A stretch of DNA of 64,000 bases, from contig SFIL01000002.1 of assembly GCA_004556205.1 (NCBI GenBank), positions 75,712 through 139,711 of the forward strand, read 5' to 3'. Below, one piece after another: positions 24,041 to 33,477 of this stretch. A program made the position numbers and the translations under genes. This stretch comes from Clostridiales bacterium (GTDB lineage: Bacteria > Bacillota > Clostridia > Oscillospirales > Oscillospiraceae). The notes under the pieces are model-generated. The model was not told the origin of the DNA, did no database searches, and saw only the letters and a program-made list of their open reading frames with translations. How positions within the stretch are numbered: the first letter of the stretch is position 1; every line of letters begins with the position of its first letter.

Positions 24041-24747
24041 TGAGGCGGAATGTCCTTTGCTTTCAGAACGAAAACCTCCATTTCCCGAAGCTCGGGCAGA
24101 TAGAGCGGAAATTCCGCGCAGTCTGTCTTACGCAGGCGAGGCACGACCAGCTCCTCCGTTACGGCAACATCGCTCTTATTATACAGTCGGAAAAAAGTGA
24201 GCGCATCATCCATGCTCCGAAACGGCTGACCGAGCTCCAGCGACAGGCTTTCCGAACGGAACGGAATATGCTCCGATTGCAATAGCTCGCCTGTCGTTTC
24301 GTTGCGATGCTGTGGCTGCGGAAGCCGCCCCATAGAGAAGCGATGCTCGGCGCAGTTGCGCTTCACGATCACAACCGTGCCGACGCACTGCCGCTTGGCA
24401 ATGCGCAGAATCTCTTCTGTCCGACCGAAATAGCAGAACACCATTCCGTCATAGGGCGGCACAGGCCGCATAGTGAAAATATCAGCACAGACGGGATGCA
24501 GATTATGCACACAGCCCGTGCCTTGCAGAGCGTCAATCGCCGCCTGCGACACATCGACCGCCGTGACTGCACGGCAATGCCGCGCCAGCTCAATTGAGAG
24601 CGCACCGATGCCGCAGCCTGCATCACAAATGTGCCCGTCCGACGGAAGATAGCGCGTCAACGCCGCCGCAAGCTTCTCGGCATAGCCGCAATAGGCAACC
24701 GCATCGCGCATGAAGTCAACCGCTTCCCTGCTCCAATGCTGCATCAT
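24028..24747 (-). CDS. Class I SAM-dependent methyltransferase
   Basis: About 239 residues with a SAM-binding motif I, GHICDAGCGIGALSIELARH, near residue 45, an acidic strand end VTAVDVSQAAIDAL, and a motif IV-like region with YDGMVFCYFGR. The substrate is unknown. The start at 24747 or the next codon (24744) is coupled to the stop of the XdhC-like gene (ATGA-type overlap), so the two proteins are probably made together. The C-terminus looks unspecialised. Confidence 0.8.
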   Translation of the reverse strand: MMQHWSREAVDFMRDAVAYCGYAEKLAAALTRYLPSDGHICDAGCGIGALSIELARHCRAVTAVDVSQAAIDALQGTGCVHNLHPVCADIFTMRPVPPYDGMVFCYFGRTEEILRIAKRQCVGTVVIVKRNCAEHRFSMGRLPQPQHRNETTGELLQSEHIPFRSESLSLELGQPFRSMDDALTFFRLYNKSDVAVTEELVVPRLRKTDCAEFPLYLPELREMEVFVLKAKDIPPHYAL

Positions 24748-25718
24748 CGGCTTTCCGCGCGGCACTTAATCAGCTCCGCCGCAATGCTGATAGCAATCTC
24801 ATCGGGAGTTTCCGCCAAAATCGGCAGTCCGATGGGCGAATGTATCGACGCAATCGCTTCCTCAGAAATGCCCGCCTCGCGCAGAAGCTGCTGCGTTCTT
24901 GCGATCTTGTGTCGGCTGCCGATGCAGCCGACATAGCGTGTTTTAAGGCGAAGCACCTGTGACAAAAGCGCAAAGTCCCCTTGATGCCCCGGAGTCATAA
25001 TCACGATATAGTCGTTCTCCGTCGGCTTCACGGTAATCGCGTCAAACGGTCCGCAGACGATTCCCTCCGCTTGCGGAAAATTTGCCTTATCTGCCAGCTC
25101 GGGACGGTTGTCATAGAGCGTCACGCGAAAGCCGATCTTGGCAAGCACCGGAACGAGCGCCTGTCCGACATGACCGCCGCCGAACACATATACACGCCCC
25201 GCACGCATCAGAGGCTCGACATAGATCAAGGGCTCACCTTTCTTTAGCACCGCATGTGTGGTAAAGAGTCCAGGATCTCGCTTTGCCGCTTCATCATCCA
25301 AAATTTCAAATTCCTCAACCGCACCGTCCGCGATCTTCAGATACAGCCAACTGTTGGCATCGGCACACAGGGCGTCATACATTTTGCGGAGCTTCGGAAG
25401 CTCCTGCGCCGTTAAAAGCTGAAAATAAATTGTCACATTGCCGCCACAAATCATACCGATGGAGGCAACCTGCTCGGGAGCAAGGCAAAATGCACGTACG
25501 CGTGTTTTTGCGCCGTGCAGCACTTCCAATGCCTCCTGCGCAGCAAGCAGCTCCACCTTGCCGCCGCCAACCGTTCCGATCGTCGAACCGTCCGCAAAGA
25601 CTGCCATTCTCGCACCTGCACCGCGCGGAGACGAGCCGGAGCTTGCAAGAATCGTGCAAAGCACAGCGCGTTCGCCGCTTTCCAGCACAGAAATCAGCTG
25701 ATTCGTTAATTCTTTCAT
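24744..25718 (-). CDS. XdhC/CoxI-family protein
   Basis: A 324-residue protein of the XdhC family, which inserts or sulfurates the molybdenum cofactor of xanthine-dehydrogenase-like enzymes. It has the N-terminal XdhC_CoxI domain (GSSPRGAGARMAV near residue 27, GTVGGGKVE near 47) and the C-terminal Rossmann domain (YVFGGGHVGQALVP near 190, YVGCIGSRHK near 260). ATG at 25718 follows GGAGGAG. No molybdenum hydroxylase gene is in the window; the only linked gene is a methyltransferase, so it is an orphan here. Confidence 0.88.
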   Translation of the reverse strand: MKELTNQLISVLESGERAVLCTILASSGSSPRGAGARMAVFADGSTIGTVGGGKVELLAAQEALEVLHGAKTRVRAFCLAPEQVASIGMICGGNVTIYFQLLTAQELPKLRKMYDALCADANSWLYLKIADGAVEEFEILDDEAAKRDPGLFTTHAVLKKGEPLIYVEPLMRAGRVYVFGGGHVGQALVPVLAKIGFRVTLYDNRPELADKANFPQAEGIVCGPFDAITVKPTENDYIVIMTPGHQGDFALLSQVLRLKTRYVGCIGSRHKIARTQQLLREAGISEEAIASIHSPIGLPILAETPDEIAISIAAELIKCRAESR

Positions 25719-25782
25719 GGGACTCTCCTCCAAGAAAAGCATTTCGTGATATATTTTACAGCATCACGCTAAAAAAAGCAAG

Positions 25783-25813
25783 AAAAAGCTCCTCGCTTTC
25801 GCAAGGAGCTTTC
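25783..25813 (-). terminator. Intrinsic terminator after rpsU
   Basis: AAAGCTCCTTGCG and CGAGGAGCTTT arms on the minus strand with TTTTTCTTG behind, 20 bases after the rpsU stop. Confidence 0.87.
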
Positions 25814-25833
25814 GGTTTCAAGAAAATTGGGAA

Positions 25834-26016
25834 TCAATAGCCTCTTCTCTTGTTTTTACGAGCAGCTTCAGACTTCTGCTTCCGCTTGAGACTCGGGCTG
25901 ACATAATGCTCTCTCTTCTTTACCTCGGCGATGACGCCGTCCTTCTGGCAGCTTCTCTTGAAGCGCTTCAGAGCACTCTCCAAAGACTCGTTCTCTTTGA
26001 CACGGATTTCAGACAT
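25834..26016 (-). CDS. rpsU: 30S ribosomal protein S21
   Basis: A 60-residue basic ribosomal protein involved in initiation on the 30S platform. The sequence [20 protein letters not shown] and the C-terminal run of lysines and arginines are diagnostic. A very strong GGAGGGAGGG site precedes ATG. It has its own terminator and is monocistronic. The stretch upstream (26017-26168) holds A/T-rich tracts and no other gene I can support. Confidence 0.97.
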   Translation of the reverse strand: MSEIRVKENESLESALKRFKRSCQKDGVIAEVKKREHYVSPSLKRKQKSEAARKNKRRGY

Positions 26017-26169
26017 TGATTTCCCTCCCTCCGACGCATCCGGCTAAATCCAATGATGCTTTCAGGGCCGCCAAGCAATATCTGCAAATTTTTTTGCTTT
26101 TTTGAGATATTCTGATTTCTTTTTTCTTCTCGTCGCGGAAAGTACATCATTGCCTGCTTTCTCTGCGTA

Positions 26170-26201
26170 CAAGCAGCCCTGCCTTGCGGCACGGCTGCTT
26201 G
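26170..26201 (+). terminator. Hairpin with T-run oriented against leuS
   Basis: CAAGCAGCC/GGCTGCTTG arms plus an inner TGCC/GGCA helix with a tetraloop. On the plus strand GTGTTTTTATTT follows, typical of a terminator, whereas the minus strand (downstream of leuS, stop at 26211) has no T-run. It may end leuS transcripts weakly, or block a plus-strand transcript from entering leuS. Confidence 0.5.
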
Positions 26202-26210
26202 TGTTTTTAT

Positions 26211-28622
26211 TTACTTTACAATCAAATTGACCAGCTTATTCTTCACAACAATGGTCTTGACAATACTTCCGCCGAGACGTGCGAGGAAAGCGGAAACCTT
26301 CTCGTCTGCCGTTGCCGCAGCAACAACACTGTCGTTGTCAAGGTCGGCTGCAACATGGATCGTGCCGCGCAGCTTGCCGTTGACCTGTACCGCCATGTCG
26401 ATCTCGGTGTCCTTGCACTTTGCCTCGTCATAGGTCGGCCAATCGGAAACGGAGCAGATGCCCTCGAACCCATGCAGTTCCCAAATCTCATCGCAGATAT
26501 GCGGCGCAAACGGGCTGAGAAGCTGCAAAAGGGTTTTCAGCTCTGCGGCGTTGCAGCCATTATCAGTCAGTTCGTTGCAGAGCGTCATCAACGCAGCAAG
26601 CGCGGTATTGCCCTTCAGCGCGTCAATATCGGCGCTCACCTTCTTGATTGTCTTGTGCAAAATTGCCTCGTTTTTGGCGCTGTAAGCCGTCTCGTGGTCA
26701 GTCACAGTCTCAGCGAGATTCCAGACCTTATCCAGGAAGCGCTTGCAGCCCTTGACCGCGTTCGATGACCACGAAGCTGCCTTTTCAAAGTCGCCGATGA
26801 AGATGATGTAGGTACGCATCGTATCCGCGCCGTATTCCGCGATCACATCGGTGGGATTGATGACATTGCCACGGGACTTGGACATTTTGATGCCGCCCTC
26901 ACCCAAAATCATGCCGTGGCTGGTACGCTTTGCATAAGGCTCTTTCGTCGGTACGACGCCGATATCATAGAGGAACTTATGCCAAAAGCGGCTGTAGAGC
27001 AGATGGAGCGTTGTGTGCTCCATGCCGCCGTTGTACCAATCGACAGGGCTCCAGTATTCAAGCGCCTCTTTCGAAGCAGGCTCCTTGTCATTATGCGGGT
27101 CCATATAGCGCAGATAATACCACGAGGAGCCTGCCCACTGGGGCATGGTATCCGTCTCACGTTTGGCAGGGCCGCCGCAGCACGGGCAAGTTGTATTGAC
27201 CCAGTCGGTCATCTTGGCAAGAGGAGACTGACCGTCGTCCGTCGGCTCGTAGCTGTCCACCTGCGGGAGAAGCAAAGGCAGATCCTTTTCGTCCAGCGGG
27301 ACAGTGCCGCACTTCGGGCAGTGGACGATGGGGATCGGCTCACCCCAGTAGCGCTGGCGGGAGAAAACCCAGTCGCGGAGCTTGAAGTTGACCTTCGCCT
27401 CGCCGATTCCCTTCTCAGTCAGATGCGCAATGATCGCCTTTTTCGCCTCCTCGACGCTCATACCGTTGAGGAAGTCTGAATTGACCATCACGCCCGTGGC
27501 GCAGTCGGTGAAGGGCGCTTCTTCGACATTGCCACCCTTTACGACCTCGACGATCTCACACCCGAACTTCTTCGCGAAATCCCAGTCGCGGTCGTCATGC
27601 GCAGGAACCGCCATAATCGCGCCCGTGCCGTAGGTGGCGAGGACATAGTCCGAAATAAAGATGGGGATTTTTTTGCCGTTAACGGGGTTGATGCCCATTA
27701 CACCCGCAAGCTTCACGCCGGTCTTTTCCTTGGAAAGCTCGGTGCGCTCCATGTCCGACTTCGCAGCCGCCGCTGCTTGATAGGCTCTGACTTCGTCTGC
27801 GTTTTCCAGCTTGTTCATCCACTTTTCCATCAGCGCGTGCTCGGGAGAGAGCACCATATAGGTCGCGCCGAAGAGGGTGTCGGGACGGGTGGTAAAGACC
27901 GTCACAGTGTCACCCAGCGTCGTTTCAAAGCGCACCTCCGCGCCGGTCGAGCGACCGATCCAGTTGCGCTGCTGGAGCTTGACGCGGTCAATAAAATCGA
28001 CCTCATCCAAATCGTCGAGCAGGCGCTGTGCGTACTTTGTGATGCGGAGCATCCACTGACTCTGCTCCTTGCGAATCACAGGACTGCCGCAACGCTCGCA
28101 GACTCCCTCTACGACCTCCTCATTGGCAAGCACGCACTTGCAAGAGGTGCACCAGTTGACGGGCATTTTCGTCTTATAAGCAAGTCCGTGCTTATAGAGC
28201 TGAAGGAAGATCCACTGTGTCCACTTGAAATACTTCGGATCGGTCGTGTTGATCTCCCTGTCCCAGTCAAAGCTGTAGCCGAGTGCTTTGAGCTGCGCGC
28301 GGAACGTCTCAATGTTGTTCTTTGTCACAATGGCGGGGTGGATGTGATTCTTGATTGCGTAGTTCTCTGTTGGGAGGCCGAAGGCATCATAACCCATCGG
28401 GAAAAGGACATTTTCCCCCTGCATCCGATGCTTTCTCGCAATCACGTCCATCGCGGTATAAGGACGGGCGTGTCCGACGTGCAGACCTGCACCCGACGGA
28501 TACGGAAACTCGATCAGAGCGTAGAATTTCTTCTTATCACCGCCCGTTTCCGCCTTATAAAGCTGCTGCTCCTCCCAAATCTTGTGCCATTTCTTCTCAA
28601 TGGCAGTAAAATCGTATTTCAT
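26211..28622 (-). CDS. leuS: Leucyl-tRNA synthetase
   Basis: Charges tRNA-Leu. The 803-residue class I enzyme has the HIGH-type motif HVGHARPYT near residue 44, the CP1 editing domain with [12 protein letters not shown] near 242, zinc-type CxxC pairs (CTSC and CERC near 160-180; CPKC near 440) and KMSKSRGN near 575. ATG at 28622 has GAGGG five bases upstream; the longer frame to 28646 overlaps rsfS and has no site. Unlike valS it shows no T-box in the sequence before it and is instead the second gene after rsfS. Confidence 0.97.
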   Translation of the reverse strand: MKYDFTAIEKKWHKIWEEQQLYKAETGGDKKKFYALIEFPYPSGAGLHVGHARPYTAMDVIARKHRMQGENVLFPMGYDAFGLPTENYAIKNHIHPAIVTKNNIETFRAQLKALGYSFDWDREINTTDPKYFKWTQWIFLQLYKHGLAYKTKMPVNWCTSCKCVLANEEVVEGVCERCGSPVIRKEQSQWMLRITKYAQRLLDDLDEVDFIDRVKLQQRNWIGRSTGAEVRFETTLGDTVTVFTTRPDTLFGATYMVLSPEHALMEKWMNKLENADEVRAYQAAAAAKSDMERTELSKEKTGVKLAGVMGINPVNGKKIPIFISDYVLATYGTGAIMAVPAHDDRDWDFAKKFGCEIVEVVKGGNVEEAPFTDCATGVMVNSDFLNGMSVEEAKKAIIAHLTEKGIGEAKVNFKLRDWVFSRQRYWGEPIPIVHCPKCGTVPLDEKDLPLLLPQVDSYEPTDDGQSPLAKMTDWVNTTCPCCGGPAKRETDTMPQWAGSSWYYLRYMDPHNDKEPASKEALEYWSPVDWYNGGMEHTTLHLLYSRFWHKFLYDIGVVPTKEPYAKRTSHGMILGEGGIKMSKSRGNVINPTDVIAEYGADTMRTYIIFIGDFEKAASWSSNAVKGCKRFLDKVWNLAETVTDHETAYSAKNEAILHKTIKKVSADIDALKGNTALAALMTLCNELTDNGCNAAELKTLLQLLSPFAPHICDEIWELHGFEGICSVSDWPTYDEAKCKDTEIDMAVQVNGKLRGTIHVAADLDNDSVVAAATADEKVSAFLARLGGSIVKTIVVKNKLVNLIVK

Positions 28623-28635
28623 GCTATCCCTCTTT

Positions 28636-28992
28636 TTATTCTTCAAATGTCAGCGGAACTTCCTTTGCGTCGTTCCAAAGGCGCTCCAAATCATAAAACT
28701 CACGCGTTTCGTTCGTAAAAACATGGACGACCAGACAGCCGAAGTCCAGCAGTACCCATGTTCCGCCGCGATGTCCTTCGCGGTGCAGCAGCTCCTCACC
28801 CATTTTGTCCGTAACGGCTTCCTCTACGCTGTCGCAGAGCGTTTTGACATGGGTGTTGGAGGTGCCTGTGCAGATCAGAAAATAGTCTGCAATGCTGGTC
28901 ACATCCGTGACCTCAAGCAGTTTAATGCCGAGGCCTTTATGATCACTGAGCACTTTTGCGGCATACATTGCGATGTCTTTCGGTGTATTCAT
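28636..28992 (-). CDS. rsfS: Ribosomal silencing factor RsfS
   Basis: Binds L14 of the 50S subunit and prevents joining with 30S in poor growth conditions. The 118-residue protein shows the family pattern [18 protein letters not shown] near residue 31 and [16 protein letters not shown] near 76. It ends 14 bases before leuS, with which it is co-transcribed. In Firmicutes it usually follows nadD-yqeK; here an LCP gene intervenes. Confidence 0.95.
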   Translation of the reverse strand: MNTPKDIAMYAAKVLSDHKGLGIKLLEVTDVTSIADYFLICTGTSNTHVKTLCDSVEEAVTDKMGEELLHREGHRGGTWVLLDFGCLVVHVFTNETREFYDLERLWNDAKEVPLTFEE

Positions 28993-29100
28993 AATTTGCT
29001 CCCTTCTCCGCTCGTGCGGCGTTGGTATTTGTTTCGTTAGAGAATCTCTGAATCAATTTGCAAGCGCTGTCTACAAGAGATTTGGTTCCGAATTGAGGTT

Positions 29101-29136
29101 AGAAAACCGATTGAAATGTATCTTTTAATCGGTTTA
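29101..29136 (-). terminator. Intrinsic terminator after the LCP gene
   Basis: AAACCGATT and AATCGGTTT pair across a 14-base loop with TTTTC following on the minus strand, 17 bases after the stop at 29153. It ends the smc-to-LCP gene string. Confidence 0.72.
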
Positions 29137-29152
29137 TTGTATCAGAGCTTCC

Positions 29153-30511
29153 TTACGGCTCCGTAGGAGGATCGGTTTCGGGCGGCACCTCTGAAGAGGT
29201 TTCGGTCGGCTCGGGTCCCTCCGTGGGTGCGGTCGTCTCCTCGCTGCTCTCGTCGGAGCTTTCATCCGTGCTTTCGTCTGTACTCTCGTCGGTGCTCTCG
29301 TCTGTGTTCTCCTCGGTATTCTCTGTACTCTTGGTTTCGCTTGGCTTGTTATTCGTCTCGGTCGAGCTGCTGAAGCCGTAAGGATCGTATTCTCCGCTGC
29401 CGCTGTCGCCGGTTTCCTGACGGAAGTTAATATCATAGATCGACAGTGCACCCTTCAGCGGATTAAAATGCTCGTTGAGCATTTCCAACGCTTCCTCCGG
29501 ATTGATCTCATAATAGCTCACGCCGTCAACCTTAATTGCCCCACCGGGCAGGGTGCCACTAAAGACAGAAGCGGTATCGACATTCTCCAGCAGATAGGCG
29601 AGATACGCCAAGTTTTCCGCAGTCAGATCGGTATCAGCCGATGCTGCAATTGTCTCTGCATTTTCGAGGTATTTTTTAGGGTTTTCCAGCAGCCTATCCA
29701 ACAGCTTCAGTAAAAAGTCCCGCTGCACCGCGGCAGACGTAGCCTCCGCATCGGTATAGCCGTCACGATAGCAAAGAAGCTGCATGGCATCCATCCCACT
29801 CAGTCGTTTCGTGCCTGCGGAAAGCGTCGAATACTTTGGCTCGTCCGGCACGGTAAATTCTACACCCCCGACCAGCTCGGTCATCGCCGTCACGGAGGCC
29901 TCGTCAAGCACAAAGTAATAATCCGCCTCGAAGCCCACCATGTTCTTGACCTTTTCCCGCACTGCCTGTGTGCCGCGCCCCTTTCCGTCATCCGCCTCCT
30001 TGTACACGAGGCTCAGCTTCGGCGTGTCATAACTGCCGGCAACATAGGTATCGCGCGGGAAGCTCAGAAGTGCCGCCTCAGCCGTATGCATATCGACGGA
30101 GAGAAGCATAATCGCGTCCATCTGCTTGTCGGACGGATTCAGGCCGATTAAAAGAATATTCAAACGGTCAGAAGCATTGCGGCTGACCGGTGCAGTCAGT
30201 TCCACGGGTACATTGACTGTCGAAGGCTGCACCGAACCGATTACATATTCTATATCTTCCGTGTGCGCCTGACTCGGAAAAACCACAGGTTCTGCGCTCT
30301 TACCGATCAGCGTCAGACACATCACGATCGCGCAGACGAAAATACAAATTGAACCCGCCAAAAGCAGCCGCGCCTTCATCCTGCCTTTGAGTCTGTCGTC
30401 TGACGTCTCCTCCGGCACAGGCTCAAGCGGCGCCTGCTCCAATTCTTGCGGTGCCTGCTGCTGCGGTTTTTGCGGCGCAGGGCGGCGCCTCTTGTTTCCG
30501 AATAGTTTCAT
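29153..30511 (-). CDS. LytR-CpsA-Psr (LCP) family cell-wall polymer transferase
   Basis: LCP enzymes attach teichoic-acid-like or capsular polymers to peptidoglycan outside the membrane. The 452-residue protein has a proline/glutamine-rich cytoplasmic head, one transmembrane helix near residues 47-70, and the LCP domain (LNILLIGLNPSDKQMDAIML near 112, SFPRDTYV near 150, DYYFVLDEASV near 198, CYRDG near 250). The last 70 residues are a Ser/Thr/Asp/Glu repeat, mainly TDES units, then a Pro/Thr/Glu tail, probably a wall-spanning spacer. It overlaps the nadD-yqeK stop by four bases. Confidence 0.92.
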   Translation of the reverse strand: MKLFGNKRRRPAPQKPQQQAPQELEQAPLEPVPEETSDDRLKGRMKARLLLAGSICIFVCAIVMCLTLIGKSAEPVVFPSQAHTEDIEYVIGSVQPSTVNVPVELTAPVSRNASDRLNILLIGLNPSDKQMDAIMLLSVDMHTAEAALLSFPRDTYVAGSYDTPKLSLVYKEADDGKGRGTQAVREKVKNMVGFEADYYFVLDEASVTAMTELVGGVEFTVPDEPKYSTLSAGTKRLSGMDAMQLLCYRDGYTDAEATSAAVQRDFLLKLLDRLLENPKKYLENAETIAASADTDLTAENLAYLAYLLENVDTASVFSGTLPGGAIKVDGVSYYEINPEEALEMLNEHFNPLKGALSIYDINFRQETGDSGSGEYDPYGFSSSTETNNKPSETKSTENTEENTDESTDESTDESTDESSDESSEETTAPTEGPEPTETSSEVPPETDPPTEP

Positions 30512-31698
30512 TGCTTTTGCATCCTTTCTTCGATAAAGCGCAGGGCGGCAAGCGAATTTTTGTCAATCACGCGTCCGTTTGCGCGGAGCTGTGCAATCGA
30601 CATCTCTAAGCCGCGCCGCAGGCCGAGATCAAGGCTCTGCGCAGTCAGAGTACGCAGCTCCTCAACGCCCGCAAAATTGCGGTTCGGCTCGATGTAATCC
30701 GCAAGATAGACGATCTTTTCCAAGTCCGTCATCTCCGCCTTGCCGGTTGTATGCCAATAAATTGCCTCATAAACCGCATCGTTTTCGCCGAATACCTCGC
30801 GGGCAATCGTTGCGCCCGTCTTTGCGTGAAGCAACTTCGGAGTTTCTCTTTCAAAATTATCTAATATCATAGCATATCTTTCGCATAATTTCAACTGTTC
30901 CTCCGCGCTGAGCGCCTTAGTAATATCATGCAGAATTCCGGCACGTTCTGCGTCGGTGGCATTCGCGCCGTATTGCAGCGCGAGCTTTTTCGCCGTCATG
31001 CTGCAGCCCGCCACATGCGGTACACGCTTTGCCTTGTGCAGGCTAAGGCTGATCTCGGAAAGGCGTTGGAAAGGCAACGCTTTTAAGTCCGCGCCGCAGT
31101 AATAAAGCCGATTTCGGCGAATATACGCAAGCACTGCCTCGGAAAGATAATCTTCCGCACAGTCAAACGCCAGCATGGCGCGCACGGAGGTAGAGGAATG
31201 CGGAAGATAACGGTTTTCGACAAAAACTGTTCGCGCGCCGAAGGCGACAAGGAGTTTTTTCGCACACGCCTGCAGCTCTTCGGCATCATCCGCATCCCGA
31301 TGCGCAACCGCAAGCGTCGTCTCCTGCGCAATCCGTTCGGGATGATACCATGCGTCAAAGGAGAGGAACATATCCGTGCCCATCAGCAGGAACAGCTCGT
31401 CGTGCGGGTACATTTGCCTGATCTGCGCAACGGTCTCCGCAGTATAACTTCTGCCCGAGCGGCGAAGCTCCAAATCAAGAACCTGCACATTTTCAAGCTC
31501 CTGCGCGGCAAGGCGCGTCATCTCCAAGCGATGCTCCGCCGCAGGAGAGTTCGCCGTCAGCTTCTTGTGCGGCGGAACGGCGGCAGGAATCAGCAGCACG
31601 CAATCAAGCGCGAGCTTCTCCTGAAACTCCCGCACAGCCAACAAATGTCCCAAATGAGGCGGATTGAAGCTGCCGCCGAAAATGCCGATTCTTGCCAT
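30508..31698 (-). CDS. nadD: Fused NadD (nicotinate-nucleotide adenylyltransferase) and YqeK-type HD hydrolase
   Basis: One 396-residue chain carries two enzymes usually encoded separately. Residues 1-200 are NadD, which makes NaAD in NAD synthesis: GGSFNPPHLGHLLA at 8-21 (HxGH nucleotidyltransferase), PPHKKL near 43 and the SSTSVRAML motif near 168. Residues 205-396 are an HD domain of the YqeK type, symmetrical Ap4A hydrolase: HVAGCSMTAKKLA near 226, AGILHDITKAL near 250, and a later KLLHAKTGA histidine. No frameshift or stop separates them. It lies between yhbY and the LCP gene. Confidence 0.93.
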   Translation of the reverse strand: MARIGIFGGSFNPPHLGHLLAVREFQEKLALDCVLLIPAAVPPHKKLTANSPAAEHRLEMTRLAAQELENVQVLDLELRRSGRSYTAETVAQIRQMYPHDELFLLMGTDMFLSFDAWYHPERIAQETTLAVAHRDADDAEELQACAKKLLVAFGARTVFVENRYLPHSSTSVRAMLAFDCAEDYLSEAVLAYIRRNRLYYCGADLKALPFQRLSEISLSLHKAKRVPHVAGCSMTAKKLALQYGANATDAERAGILHDITKALSAEEQLKLCERYAMILDNFERETPKLLHAKTGATIAREVFGENDAVYEAIYWHTTGKAEMTDLEKIVYLADYIEPNRNFAGVEELRTLTAQSLDLGLRRGLEMSIAQLRANGRVIDKNSLAALRFIEERMQKQ

Positions 31699-31715
31699 AA
31701 CGAACGCCTTCTCTC

Positions 31716-32159
31716 TTATTTTTTGCCCGTTCTGCGGTCAATTGCCGCTTGGATCGCCGCTTGGCGGAAATATTCATTGCGTTTTTCGCGTGCCTCCTTC
31801 GCCTGACGGCGGCGTTCCTGCGCGCCGCGGCGGACGGGATTCGCGTTTTTCTTTTGCAGAGCGCGCGCCTGACGCGCCGCCTCCTGCGCTTTTTTCTCCG
31901 ATTTTTTATACAGCACGAATTTTGAACCGACACACTGCACACCCTCGGCATGAAGTGCCTCGCACAGTGTGTCGCAAGCCTCCCGCGCCGTCAGGAGGGC
32001 GGCTTCCAGCACGCGTCCCTTAACAAGCTCGCGGGCCTCGAGCTGCGTGGCGGCTTCCGCGATTACATTCTCCGTAATGCCGCCCTTTCCGACCATGAGA
32101 GTTGTCTCTAAAGTGTTCGCCTCACTTCGAAGCTCAGCGCGCTGCTTACTTGTCAGCAT
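31716..32159 (-). CDS. yhbY: YhbY-type RNA-binding protein with long basic tail
   Basis: A CRM/YhbY-domain protein that binds pre-50S ribosomal RNA. Residues 1-95 hold the domain: MLTSKQRAELRSEANTLETT at the start, VGKGGITENV (GxxG RNA-binding loop) near 24 and VGSKFVLYKK near 84. Residues 96-147 form an Arg/Lys/Ala-rich extension, longer than the roughly 97-residue simple YhbY, possibly an extra RNA contact. ATG at 32159 with GGAGAG is preferred to in-frame codons further upstream, which lie in rdgB. Confidence 0.9.
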   Translation of the reverse strand: MLTSKQRAELRSEANTLETTLMVGKGGITENVIAEAATQLEARELVKGRVLEAALLTAREACDTLCEALHAEGVQCVGSKFVLYKKSEKKAQEAARQARALQKKNANPVRRGAQERRRQAKEAREKRNEYFRQAAIQAAIDRRTGKK

Positions 32160-32754
32160 TTTCTCTCTCCTTCCTGACTTTCTCCGCAAAGGCGGCAAGC
32201 GCCCTTGCGCGGTGGGATATACGGTTTTTCCGTTCTGCGGGAAGCTGCGCAAACGTGCAAGCCTCCTCCGAAACATAAAATACGGGGTCATAGCCGAAGC
32301 CGTTTTCCCCCTTCGGCGCGTGCAGGATTACGCCGGGGCACTCTCCTCTCGCGACGATCTTTTTGCCCTCTGGCGTCAAAAGCGTAATTACGCTGACGAA
32401 TTTTGCCGTACGGCGTTCATCGGGTACGTCCTGCATCCGCTCCAAAAGATACTCCAAGCGTTCACGATCCGTCCTGCATTTTTCGCCGCCGAAACGCGCC
32501 GAGTAGATTCCGGGCGCACCGTTCAGCGCGTCTACCATCAAGCCGGAATCGTCAGCAATCGTCGGAAGCCCACAGCAGTCCATGATGGTTCTTGCTTTAA
32601 TATACGAATTCTCCTCAAAGGTCGTTCCGTTTTCGTTCGGCTCTACGGTAATGCCCATCTCTTTTTGAGAGACAACCTCCATACCGAGAGTCGTCAGAAT
32701 CGCGCGAAGCTCCTCGAGCTTATGTGCATTATTGCTCGCAAGTACTATTCTCAT
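32146..32754 (-). CDS. rdgB: XTP/dITP pyrophosphatase (RdgB/HAM1 family)
   Basis: Removes deaminated purine nucleotides such as dITP and XTP from the pool. The 202-residue protein has ASNNAHKLEELR at residues 6-17, the catalytic region FEENSYIKA near 47, ADDSGLMVDALNGAPGIYSA near 67 and the FGYDPVFY motif near 148. ATG at 32754 overlaps the rph stop by four bases, the usual rph-rdgB coupling. It overlaps yhbY by 14 bases. Confidence 0.96.
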   Translation of the reverse strand: MRIVLASNNAHKLEELRAILTTLGMEVVSQKEMGITVEPNENGTTFEENSYIKARTIMDCCGLPTIADDSGLMVDALNGAPGIYSARFGGEKCRTDRERLEYLLERMQDVPDERRTAKFVSVITLLTPEGKKIVARGECPGVILHAPKGENGFGYDPVFYVSEEACTFAQLPAERKNRISHRARALAAFAEKVRKERENADK

Positions 32755-33467
32755 TCCAATGCCCCCAAACAGCGGCGTTGCATCTGTGTCAGCAGAGCGT
32801 TGCCTTTTCTGCACAGGGAGACAAGCTTGCGCTGCTCCTCTACCGAGAAGGGTCTTCCCTCTCCCGTCGCCTGTAATTCGATGATGTCGCCCTCCGCCGT
32901 CATAACGCAGTTGAGATCGACCAGCGCACGGGAATCCTCCTCATAGCACAGGTCGAGCATCGCCTCGTTGCGCACAATGCCGGCAGAGACGCCCGCGACA
33001 TAGGTGCGCACAGGCATTGTTTGGATTTTTCCCTCATTGAGCAACTTGCGGCACGCCAGCGTCAGCGCGATAAAGCCTCCCGTGACGGATGCTGTTCTTG
33101 TGCCGCCGTCTCCCTGCAATACATCACAGTCGATTGTGATGGTGTAGCCCTCAAGCGCCTGCAGATCGACCGCGCTGCGCAGGCTTCTGCCGATCAGTCG
33201 CTGAATCTCCGCACTGCGCGGAGAGAGCTTCAGCTTAGAGATGTCACGCTTACTCCGCTCGCGGTTTGCACGGGGCAGCATCGAATACTCCGCCGTAATC
33301 CAACCGCCGGAGGTAACATGCGGCGGGACACGGTTCTCAATCGACGCGTTGGACAGCACCATCGTATCTCCGACTTCGATCAAGCAGCTTCCCTCTGCGA
33401 ATTTCGTAAATCCGAGGGTCGCCTTGACCTTGCGCATTTCATCTGCGGCTCTGCCGTCGTTTCTCAT
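32751..33467 (-). CDS. rph: Ribonuclease PH
   Basis: A phosphate-dependent 3'-5' exoribonuclease that trims tRNA precursors. The 238-residue protein has GSCLIEVGDTMVLSNASIE near residue 26, the RSLRSAVD arginine loop near 91, the CDVLQGDGGTRTASVTGGF core near 114 and the DLNCVMTAEGDIIELQATGE stretch near 182. It lies between ftsY and rdgB. Confidence 0.96.
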   Translation of the reverse strand: MRNDGRAADEMRKVKATLGFTKFAEGSCLIEVGDTMVLSNASIENRVPPHVTSGGWITAEYSMLPRANRERSKRDISKLKLSPRSAEIQRLIGRSLRSAVDLQALEGYTITIDCDVLQGDGGTRTASVTGGFIALTLACRKLLNEGKIQTMPVRTYVAGVSAGIVRNEAMLDLCYEEDSRALVDLNCVMTAEGDIIELQATGEGRPFSVEEQRKLVSLCRKGNALLTQMQRRCLGALE

Positions 33468-33477
33468 ATTTGCCTCC

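Noticed and set aside
25968..26192. 74-codon minus-strand frame overlapping rpsU
   Set aside because: It overlaps the S21 start and leader in another frame, and its composition reflects the A-rich leader.
29200..29340. CRISPR-like repeat array
   Set aside because: The short repeats are in frame and encode the TDES tail of the LCP protein; there are no spacers.
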